Part shown: positions 31,571 through 37,253 of the stretch, piece after piece
How the letters are laid out: every line of letters begins with the position of its first letter
Position numbering within the stretch: position 1 is the stretch's first letter
From: Hyphomonadaceae bacterium UBA2389
Lineage (GTDB): Bacteria; Pseudomonadota; Alphaproteobacteria; Caulobacterales; Aquidulcibacteraceae
DNA length: 37,253 nt
Direction: 5' to 3'
Assembly: GCA_002343395.1 (NCBI GenBank)
Contig: DDSN01000015.1
Location: forward strand, 1 to 37,253
Program-made: the position numbers and the translations under genes
The notes under the pieces: model-generated
What the model was told of the DNA's origin: nothing
Database searches by the model: none
Seen by the model: the letters and a program-made list of their open reading frames with translations, nothing else

Positions 31571-32137
31571 TTATCCCGGGAAGCTCTGGGCGCCGACCTT
31601 GGTCAAGGCGCCGCTCTCGAAGACGAGACAGGCAAGGCTTTCCATGCCCTGCACGTAGCAGAAGAGCGGCGCGTCGCGGCGGCGCACGGCCTCGTAGGCG
31701 GCGCGATCCACGCCCTCTTCAAGGTAAAATGGAAACTCGCCGCTCATCGGCTGGTCTTCCCCCTCCGCCCACGCCGGTAGATCGCCCGCGCTATCCATCG
31801 CCGCGCCCGCCGGCGTGATCCACTCGCCGAGCCGGCGCTGCAAATCCTCGACCGACTCCGCGCCCGCGAGCGTCATGACCTGATCGGCTGCGTAATTTTG
31901 AGTGTAGAGCGTATCGGCGCCGTCGCGGATGGTGATCCGGACGGCGGCCGTGGCGCAATCCGCCCCGCCGCTTTCCGCGGCAAGAGCAAGTCCGCTCCAG
32001 GTTGAGGCCGCGCTGGTCGCGCAGGCGCCCGTGAGCGCGGCTTGCGGCGCGCTTGGCAATTGCGTTTCGGCGGTCTCGCTTTCGGGATTGCACGCCGCGA
32101 GCGCCACAACGCACGCCGCCAAAGCCGCTCGAATCAT
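31571..32137 (-). CDS. Lipoprotein of unknown function
   Basis: 188 residues. A lipobox (VVALAAC, C16) follows a short signal peptide. The mature part has four further cysteines (GAC, ADC, LFC, LAC), possibly two disulfides, and a block SGEFPFYLEEGVDRAAYEAV. Its ATG overlaps the esterase stop (ATGA, 32134-32137), so it is coupled to the esterase. No family recognised. Confidence 0.7.
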   Translation of the reverse strand: MIRAALAACVVALAACNPESETAETQLPSAPQAALTGACATSAASTWSGLALAAESGGADCATAAVRITIRDGADTLYTQNYAADQVMTLAGAESVEDLQRRLGEWITPAGAAMDSAGDLPAWAEGEDQPMSGEFPFYLEEGVDRAAYEAVRRRDAPLFCYVQGMESLACLVFESGALTKVGAQSFPG

Positions 32138-33021
32138 AACGCCTCCCTTTCGCGCGCGAAGTGCGCCCGCGCCAACTCGCCCACCTCCTCTAGGGCGCCA
32201 GTTGCGGTTTTGGAATACGCGGTGAAATTCAAGCCGCCGTGCATGAGTACTGGGTACTTGCGCTCGGTGACGGGAATGTTCGCGTCACGCAGTTTTTGCA
32301 CGAAGGCGCGAACGTCGGCCCGCACTGGATCCATTGGGCCGCCGCCAGCGACGATGGTGGGCGGCGCGGCGCTCAGGTCCACGTCGAGCAGAGACGGCAA
32401 GGCTTCCGCGCCGAGAAACTTGGCGATGTAGATGCAGGCGACGCGCCCGAGGAAGCGGAAGTTGCGCAGCTCTTCTTCCGCCCACATCGAGTCGTTCACG
32501 TGAATAAGCGGATAGAGCAGAATTTGTAGCGCTGCCGCGCCCGGCGTCGCGCGGTTGATTTCGAGCGCCATGCTCGCGGCGAGATAAGCGCCTGCGCTAT
32601 CGCCCGCGAGCGCGATGCGATGCGGTTGCGCGCCAAAGCGCCGCGCGTTCGCGAACCCCCACGCGCAGGCGGCGCGCACGTCATCGATCTGACCGGGAAA
32701 CGGCGTCTCGGGCGCGAGCCTATAGCCGACGGACAACACGCGCCCGCGCGAGGACTTGGCGAGCCAGGAGCAGATCGAGTCATGGGTGTCGATATCGCAG
32801 CAGACGAAGCCGCCGCCGTGAAAGTAAAGCAGCAGCGGCGCTGCCTCCGCGCCCTTGGCTTCATAGTACCGCGCGCTCAGCGAGCCCCCCGGTCCGGGGA
32901 TGGTCAAATCCTCGACCCGCGCCAATCCGCCCGCGCGCGCCCGCGGCACAGCCAAAAGCGTGCGCAAGCCGCGTCGTGTTTGCGCCAAAATGGCGCGTTC
33001 CAGGTCAGCCGCTGATCTCAC
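32134..33021 (-). CDS. Alpha/beta hydrolase, hormone-sensitive-lipase-type esterase
   Basis: 295 residues. HSL-family motifs are clear: oxyanion HGGGF (68-72) and nucleophile elbow GDSAG (S142), with D231 (GPMDPVRAD) and H261 (MHGGLNF) completing the triad. Such enzymes hydrolyse short-chain acyl esters in the cytosol. The start is a GTG at 33021 without a clear ribosome-binding site, so a slightly later start is possible. It is first in a two-gene unit with the lipoprotein and divergent from pheA. Substrate unknown. Confidence 0.9.
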   Translation of the reverse strand: MRSAADLERAILAQTRRGLRTLLAVPRARAGGLARVEDLTIPGPGGSLSARYYEAKGAEAAPLLLYFHGGGFVCCDIDTHDSICSWLAKSSRGRVLSVGYRLAPETPFPGQIDDVRAACAWGFANARRFGAQPHRIALAGDSAGAYLAASMALEINRATPGAAALQILLYPLIHVNDSMWAEEELRNFRFLGRVACIYIAKFLGAEALPSLLDVDLSAAPPTIVAGGGPMDPVRADVRAFVQKLRDANIPVTERKYPVLMHGGLNFTAYSKTATGALEEVGELARAHFAREREAL

Positions 33022-33072
33022 CGCGCGTCGCCTCTACCACTCTCCCGGCGCCTGCGCTAACGCTGCGCCCTC

Positions 33073-33909
33073 ATGAACGACCGTATCTCATTTCAAGGCG
33101 AACCTGGGGCGAACTCGCACATAGCCGCGCGAGAGGCCTATCCGGAGCTCGAACCGCTGCCGTGCCCGACCTTCGAGGACGCTTTCGCCGCTGTGAGCGA
33201 GCGTCAGGCCAAGTACGCCATGATCCCGGTGGAAAACTCGCTCGCCGGCCGCGTCGCTGACGTGCATCATCTCATCCCGGAGAGCGGGCTTTACATCATT
33301 GGCGAGCGGTTCGTGCCGATCCGCCATCAGCTGCTCGGCGTTCCGGGCGCCACGCTGGAAGGGCTCACGCACGTTCGCTCCCATCCCCAGGCGCTCGGCC
33401 AGTGCCGGCGCATGCTGCGCAAGATGGGCGTCGCCGCCGTGAAGACAGCCGACACAGCCGGCGCCGCGCGCGAAATCGCCGAACTTGGCGATCCGAAGAT
33501 CGGCGCCCTCGCCTCGGCGCTGGCCGCCGAGATCCACGGACTGACCATCCTCAAGCCAGACATGGCCGACGCCCGCCACAACACGACCCGCTTCCTGGTG
33601 TTCTCCAGCGAAGCCGACGACGCTCCGCCCGGCCAAGGGCCGTGCATGACGAGTTTTGTCTTCCGCGTGCGCAACGTGCCCGCGGCGCTCTACAAGGCGC
33701 TCGGCGGCTTCGCCACCAACGGCGTCAACATGACGAAACTCGAGAGCTATATCGAAGGCGGCGGCTTCTCGGCGGCGATGTTCTTCGCCGAAGTAGAAGG
33801 CCATCCCGAGGACCGGCTGGTGAAGCTGGCGCTGGAGGAGCTTTCGTTCTTCTCCGCATCGCTTAAAGTTTTGGGCGTCTATCCCGCCGATCCGTTCCGG
33901 CGCGCCTGA
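33073..33909 (+). CDS. pheA: Prephenate dehydratase (monofunctional, with ACT domain)
   Basis: 278 residues. It converts prephenate to phenylpyruvate in phenylalanine synthesis. The catalytic domain (~3-180) starts with ISFQGEPGANSH and ends with the NTTRFLVF motif (T172-R173-F174 catalytic). The C-terminal ACT domain (~193-270) with KALGGFATNGVNMTKLES should give feedback control by phenylalanine. There is no chorismate mutase domain. The GNAT gene follows with no gap. Confidence 0.94.
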   Translation: MNDRISFQGEPGANSHIAAREAYPELEPLPCPTFEDAFAAVSERQAKYAMIPVENSLAGRVADVHHLIPESGLYIIGERFVPIRHQLLGVPGATLEGLTHVRSHPQALGQCRRMLRKMGVAAVKTADTAGAAREIAELGDPKIGALASALAAEIHGLTILKPDMADARHNTTRFLVFSSEADDAPPGQGPCMTSFVFRVRNVPAALYKALGGFATNGVNMTKLESYIEGGGFSAAMFFAEVEGHPEDRLVKLALEELSFFSASLKVLGVYPADPFRRA

Positions 33910-34329
33910 ATGGCGCTCCGCGTCGTTGTTCCAGTGACCGCGGACCCCGCCGACCGCGACATCATTCTCGCCGGACTCAAAGCCTACAATGAATCCCAGG
34001 TCGGCCCCGGCGGGCACGAGGCGGTCTCCGCACTCATCCAAGATGAGACGGGCGCCACGGTCGGCGGTTTGTGGGGCCGCAGCGCCTTTGGCTGGCTGTT
34101 CATCGAACTGGTGTTCGTGCCTGAAAGCTTGCGCGGGCGCGGGCTCGGCCGTGAGCTGATGCGCGCGGCCGAACATGCGGCGCGCGCGCGCGGGTGCCAC
34201 GGCGTCTGGCTCGATACCTACGAATTCCAAGCGCGCGGTTTCTACGAGAAGCAAGGCTATCGCCTGTTTGGCGAACTCGACGACTACCCTACCGGCCACA
34301 AACGCTTCTTTCTCTCCAAGCGCCTGTAA
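33910..34329 (+). CDS. GNAT-family N-acetyltransferase
   Basis: 139 residues, starting directly after the pheA stop and so probably co-translated. The acetyl-CoA loop is LRGRGLGRELM (~75-85), and the C-terminal part GVWLDTYEFQARGFYEKQGYRLFGELDDYPTG-type sequence is typical of a compact GNAT subgroup. Substrate unknown; the link to pheA may only be transcriptional. Its stop overlaps the GTAACC promoter element of the sigma gene. Confidence 0.87.
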   Translation: MALRVVVPVTADPADRDIILAGLKAYNESQVGPGGHEAVSALIQDETGATVGGLWGRSAFGWLFIELVFVPESLRGRGLGRELMRAAEHAARARGCHGVWLDTYEFQARGFYEKQGYRLFGELDDYPTGHKRFFLSKRL

Positions 34330-34351
34330 CCGGGTCGACGCGGCGCCCGTA
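34326..34351 (+). promoter_or_regulatory. SigF-type ECF promoter upstream of the sigma factor gene
   Basis: GTAACC (34326-34331), exactly 16 nt, then CGTA (34348-34351), ending 19 nt before the sigma ATG. As I recall, the C. crescentus SigF element is GTAACC-N16-CGAA, so this looks like an autoregulatory promoter. The same pattern occurs at 36682. Confidence 0.6.
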
Positions 34352-34370
34352 CTGCGCCTAATGCCGGCTC

Positions 34371-34916
34371 ATGGCTGATGAAGCCCATCTCCGCGCGCTG
34401 CTGCTCAAAGGCATGGCCGGCGAGGCGGCGGCGCATCGCGCGTTCCTCGCGGAAGCGGCGGCGCTTTTGCGCGGCTACTTCCGCAACAGACTGCGCGCGC
34501 GCCCGGAAGACGCCGAGGACCTCGTGCAGGAGACGTTAGTGGCGCTGCATACGCGTCGCGATAGCTACGATCCGAATTTCCCGCTCACGGCGTGGATGTA
34601 CGCGATCGCGCGCTACCGGCTGATCGATTTTCTGCGTCGCGCCAAGCATCGCGCCCACGCATCCCTGGATGACGGCCTCGACATCGGCGGCGTCGATCCG
34701 GACTACGGCGCCAGCGACGCGCGTCGCGACGTGGCCACGCTGCTGGCGAAGCTTCCCGAAAAACAACGCACCGCCATTCGCCTCGTCAAACTCGAGGAGA
34801 AGAGCGTCCACGAGGCGGCGACTGAAACGGGATACTCCGAATCCGACATCAAGATTTCCATTCATCGCGGCATGAAAACCCTGATGCGCCTCATGGGCCA
34901 GGAGCACGCGTCATGA
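34371..34916 (+). CDS. sigF: ECF RNA polymerase sigma factor, SigF-like
   Basis: 181 residues. Region sigma-2 (~25-95: RPEDAEDLVQETLVALHTRR, then TAWMYAIARYRLIDFLRR) and sigma-4 (~120-175: LLAKLPEKQRTAIRLVKLEE, SESDIKISIHRGMKTL) are both intact. Its stop overlaps the start of the NrsF-like gene (ATGA), the standard sigma/anti-sigma coupling. In Caulobacter the SigF/NrsF pair answers redox and heavy-metal stress. A matching promoter element directly upstream suggests autoregulation. The gene symbol is by homology and context. Confidence 0.88.
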   Translation: MADEAHLRALLLKGMAGEAAAHRAFLAEAAALLRGYFRNRLRARPEDAEDLVQETLVALHTRRDSYDPNFPLTAWMYAIARYRLIDFLRRAKHRAHASLDDGLDIGGVDPDYGASDARRDVATLLAKLPEKQRTAIRLVKLEEKSVHEAATETGYSESDIKISIHRGMKTLMRLMGQEHAS

Positions 34917-35548
34917 AGACCGACAAGCTCATCGAGATGCTCGCGCGCGGCGACGATCCAACGCCGCAATCGCGATCGCTGCTTCGCCTGGCGTTGACGC
35001 TTGGCGCGGGGCTCGCGGTCAGCGTGACGCTGCTGGCGCTCTGGCTGGGCGTGCGCCCTGACATTGGCGTCGCCATGATGCCGGTGATGATGAAGGCCGC
35101 GTTCTCGGCGGCGGCGGCGGCGGCGGCGCTACCGCTGGCGGCGCGCCTGATGAAACCGGGGCGTCCGCTCGGATGGCGACTTGGCGCCGTCGCCCTGTTC
35201 GTCGCGCTCGCCGCCTTGGTGAGCTTCACCGCGCTGATGGGCGAGGAGCCGGGCGAACGCATGCGCGCCTGGACCGGCGGCGGTTTTCCGTGGTGCCTCG
35301 TGCTGGTTCCCGTGCTTGGCGCGCCCACGGCGGCGCTGTTGCTTTGGCTGATGCGCGCCTTCACGCCCACGCGATTGACCATGGCGGGCGCGGCGATCGG
35401 CGCGGTGTCGGGCGGCGTCGGCGCCATGGCGTACTCGATGTATTGCCCGATCGACTCGGTGGCGTTCGTCACCACATGGTATGTACTCGCCATCGCGCTC
35501 TGCGCCGTGCTCGGGGCGGTGATCGGGGCCAGGGTGTTGCGCTGGTGA
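34913..35548 (+). CDS. nrsF: NrsF-like anti-sigma factor (DUF1109), six-helix membrane protein
   Basis: 211 residues with about six transmembrane helices after a short cytosolic N-terminus (MKTDKLIEMLARGDDPT). DUF1109 proteins of this type sequester SigF at the inner membrane. Two periplasm-facing cysteines are expected to sense redox stress in Caulobacter NrsF; candidates here are the single Cys in GFPWCLV and the one in SMYCPIDS. Translationally coupled to the sigma factor. Confidence 0.9.
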   Translation: MKTDKLIEMLARGDDPTPQSRSLLRLALTLGAGLAVSVTLLALWLGVRPDIGVAMMPVMMKAAFSAAAAAAALPLAARLMKPGRPLGWRLGAVALFVALAALVSFTALMGEEPGERMRAWTGGGFPWCLVLVPVLGAPTAALLLWLMRAFTPTRLTMAGAAIGAVSGGVGAMAYSMYCPIDSVAFVTTWYVLAIALCAVLGAVIGARVLRW

Positions 35549-35624
35549 GAATCCGCGCGGCGGACAAGCGTTAACAAAGCATCAAAGGATTGGGCGCAGG
35601 CTTTCGTGATACGGGAGGCGTTTG

Positions 35625-36071
35625 ATGACTCCAACGCAAGTTTCGCTGGTGCAGCAATCGTTTTCCAAGGCTGCGGGGTTGGGCGAGGCCGTCGCCGAAA
35701 TCTTCTACGCGGAATTGTTCGCCATCGATCCGAACCTGCGGGCCCTTTTCAAGGGCGACATGCGCGAGCAAGGCCGCAAATTGCTCACGACGCTCGCCAT
35801 GGTGGTCAATGGCCTCACGTCGCCAAGCACGATCGTGCCGGCGGCGCAGAAACTGGCGGTCAAGCACCTCGATTACGGCGTTGAGAGCCGCCACTACACG
35901 TTTGTCGGCAACGCGCTGCTGCGGACGTTGAAGAAAGGGCTGGGCGCTGAATTCACGCCGGAAGTGCGCGAAGCCTGGATCGCCGCATACCAGTTGCTGG
36001 CGAACGTCATGCGCGAAGCCGCGTACGGACCGCAAGCGGCGCCCGTGCAGCGCGCGTCCGCGACGGGCTGA
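35625..36071 (+). CDS. Single-domain globin (bacterial haemoglobin)
   Basis: 148 residues; GGGAGG stands ~6 nt upstream of the ATG. The globin fold is clear: NLRALFKGDMREQGRKLL in the C/E-helix region and proximal heme ligand H81 in KLAVKHLDYGVESRHY. It resembles Vitreoscilla haemoglobin and the globin part of flavohaemoproteins but has no reductase domain. Likely roles are oxygen or nitric-oxide handling. It follows the sigF-nrsF pair by ~75 bp; I see no GTAACC element directly upstream, so co-regulation would need read-through. Confidence 0.9.
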   Translation: MTPTQVSLVQQSFSKAAGLGEAVAEIFYAELFAIDPNLRALFKGDMREQGRKLLTTLAMVVNGLTSPSTIVPAAQKLAVKHLDYGVESRHYTFVGNALLRTLKKGLGAEFTPEVREAWIAAYQLLANVMREAAYGPQAAPVQRASATG

Positions 36072-36129
36072 TCTGACGCTCCTGACCGCTGGAATGAGGC
36101 GCTGAGCTTTGTCCCTCGAATTCCAGGAC

Positions 36130-36603
36130 TCACTTCACTCGTTCGCGCGGCAGTTCCGGATTGAGGCGCAGCGTCAAGCTCCGTCGATCGCCGGTGAACC
36201 GGAAGAAGCCGTGCCGCACCAACGTCAGCGGCGTCCCCTCGCCGCTCCGCGGCGCGATCTGTACCAGCATCGAGTCCATGTTCCAGTTGTCGCCATCGAT
36301 GCCGCCGCGAAAACTCGTCTCCAGCCGGATGCCGCTGAGGTCCGCCAGGCGGAAATTCGACGGCAGAAGAACATTCGTGACGTGGCTGGTGTGATCGGCC
36401 CATCGCATCGAGCGTTGGTTGAGAAGATGGCGCGTTTCGCGCCCGCCAATCGTCACAACCGCGTAGAGATTGTCGCCGCCGCCGCGCAGATCGTCGTTTC
36501 CGGTGGCGGCCGTGAACCGCAGAACCACCCGATTTTCCTGCGCCGAGGCGGGGTCGGCGAGGCCAAGCCAAATTAGCGCAACTATGAGTGCGATGAGCCG
36601 CAT
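36130..36603 (-). CDS. Secreted PLAT-like beta-sandwich protein
   Basis: 157 residues from the ATG at 36603, which begins a standard signal peptide (cut near PASA). The mature part reads as one beta-sandwich: TGNDDLRGGGDNLYAVVTIG, then LNQRSMRWADHTSHV and a final IDGDNWNMDSMLVQI, a pattern I recall from PLAT/LH2-like modules. No enzymatic motif is visible, so a binding role outside the cytoplasm is likely. It is convergent with the globin gene and divergent from the DoxX-like gene. Confidence 0.72.
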   Translation of the reverse strand: MRLIALIVALIWLGLADPASAQENRVVLRFTAATGNDDLRGGGDNLYAVVTIGGRETRHLLNQRSMRWADHTSHVTNVLLPSNFRLADLSGIRLETSFRGGIDGDNWNMDSMLVQIAPRSGEGTPLTLVRHGFFRFTGDRRSLTLRLNPELPRERVK

Positions 36604-36681
36604 CGGCGAACGCTCCGTGATTCCATCCCCGCGGGCGCCACGTTTCTCCAGCGCGCCGCGCCCGTCAACCGCCCCGTGGCC

Positions 36682-36707
36682 GTAACCGCACGCCCGCCTC
36701 GCGCGTC
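36682..36707 (+). promoter_or_regulatory. SigF-type ECF promoter upstream of the DoxX-like gene
   Basis: GTAACC (36682-36687), 16 nt, then CGTC (36704-36707), ending 36 nt before the DoxX-like ATG. It has the same -35 hexamer and spacing as the element in front of the sigma gene, which ends CGTA. Confidence 0.55.
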
Positions 36708-36743
36708 TTCCATGACAATCCGTCACGCCAAGGGATAGATCCA

Positions 36744-37253
36744 ATGCTCCCGCTCGTTCGCCGTTTCGCCCCCGCCGGCATTTCGGCTTTCGCGGCCGTC
36801 ATTTTTCTCGACAGCCTGCGCTACAAGTTCACCGACCACCCCAACACGCAGGAGATTTTTGGCCGGCTTGACGGCTGGGCGGGCACGCTGGGGTTGCCGG
36901 GCCTGTTCGCGCACACTGGCCTGTTCAGCCAGTATGTCATCGGCACGGCGGAACTCGCCGCGTCCGCGTTGCTGCTGATCGGTTTGCTGCCTGGCTATGC
37001 GCGGTTGAACGCTCTCGGCGCGGCCATCGGCTTCGCGGTGATGAGCGGCGCCGTGAACTTCCATTTGTGGACGCCGCTCGGCGTCGATCCCAACAATGAC
37101 GGCGGCGGGCTCTTCATCGCCGCGTGCATCGTGTGGGCGACGACGCTGCTGCTCATGATCATCCGCCGCGCCGACCTTTTCGGGCTCGCGCGCGATCTGG
37201 GCCGCGCGCTTGTTCCAGAGCGCACATCTCGAAAGCATCCCCTCCCCCTGGAG
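36744..37253 (+). CDS. DoxX-like integral membrane protein, 3' end cut by the window
   Basis: 170 codons are visible with no stop before the edge. Four hydrophobic segments and the block FHLWTPLGVDPNNDGGGLF identify a DoxX-like membrane protein. DoxX members occur in oxidative-stress complexes and, in Caulobacter, in a SigF-controlled metal-stress operon (from memory). A SigF-type promoter stands upstream, so it may open an operon continuing beyond the window. The last codons (RKHPLPLE) run into the C-rich repeat, so the true C-terminus is unknown. Confidence 0.8.
   Translation, partial: MLPLVRRFAPAGISAFAAVIFLDSLRYKFTDHPNTQEIFGRLDGWAGTLGLPGLFAHTGLFSQYVIGTAELAASALLLIGLLPGYARLNALGAAIGFAVMSGAVNFHLWTPLGVDPNNDGGGLFIAACIVWATTLLLMIIRRADLFGLARDLGRALVPERTSRKHPLPLE
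37237..37253. repeat. C-rich dispersed repeat at the right window edge
   Basis: ATCCCCTCCCCCTGGAG matches the start of the repeat seen (in reverse) at positions 1-24. The sequence stops inside it. Confidence 0.5.

Noticed and set aside
33088..34299. 403-codon minus-strand open frame across pheA and the GNAT gene
   Set aside because: Antisense shadow; both sense genes have catalytic motifs and proper spacing.
1..37253. CRISPR array, IS element, tRNA, integrase
   Set aside because: No regularly spaced direct repeats, transposase motifs, tRNA-like cloverleaf sequence or attachment site duplication was seen.

Overview
The window looks like a GC-rich alphaproteobacterial chromosome fragment, most likely Caulobacterales (Caulobacteraceae/Hyphomonadaceae-like). 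The grounds are: a complete flp-cpaABCDEF-tadBCD pilus locus in Caulobacter order; an ECF sigma factor paired with a DUF1109/NrsF membrane anti-sigma; one-mismatch CtrA-type sites (TTAA-N7-TTAA) in front of pilus operons; GANTC (CcrM-type) sites in two promoters; and a DjlA/amidase/rnpB/rsmH neighbourhood typical of the group. Both ends of the window lie in a C/G-rich dispersed repeat, so this is probably a contig broken at repeats. A partial rsmH starts it and a partial DoxX-like gene ends it.

Layout. 1-4.4 kb (minus): rsmH 5' part, a palindromic repeat, a frameshifted zinc-ribbon-type relic where mraZ might be expected, RNase P RNA, an Aer-like PAS protein, an AmiD-type amidase, a small membrane protein and a TerB/J-domain protein. 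4.5-6.9 kb (minus): rubrerythrin, a CCG-domain Fe-S protein and DUF3501, a likely peroxide/redox operon. 7.0-9.4 kb (minus): a one-domain voltage-gated cation channel with an unusual filter, and two tandem CHAP-domain cell-wall proteins. 9.5-13.3 kb (plus): PAT-like acetyltransferase, two tandem secreted paralogues of unknown function, nrdB and a small membrane protein. 13.3-16.3 kb (minus): tyrosine phosphatase, and AMP nucleosidase coupled to a lipoprotein.

16.3-28 kb is the Tad/Cpa pilus island: two TadE-like pseudopilins and a stand-alone secretin N-domain protein on the minus strand, then Flp pilin, CpaA peptidase, CpaB-F, TadB and TadC on the plus strand, closed by convergent TadD. Pilin is insulated from cpaA by two hairpins, while cpaB-tadC is a tightly overlapping operon with a CtrA-like site in front of it.

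28-37.3 kb: leucyl aminopeptidase, MarR regulator, membrane-anchored cytochrome c, kdsB with a C-terminal relic of rtcB behind it, a lipoprotein/esterase pair, prephenate dehydratase plus a GNAT enzyme, then the ECF sigma/NrsF pair, a single-domain globin, a secreted PLAT-like protein and a truncated DoxX-like gene. The sigma gene and the DoxX gene carry the same promoter element (GTAACC-N16-CGT[A/C]), suggesting one stress regulon; this is the most promising systems-level signal in the window.

No tRNA, IS element, transposase, integrase or CRISPR array was seen. The only long stretch without an intact protein gene is 244-1239, which holds a palindromic repeat, the frameshifted relic and rnpB.
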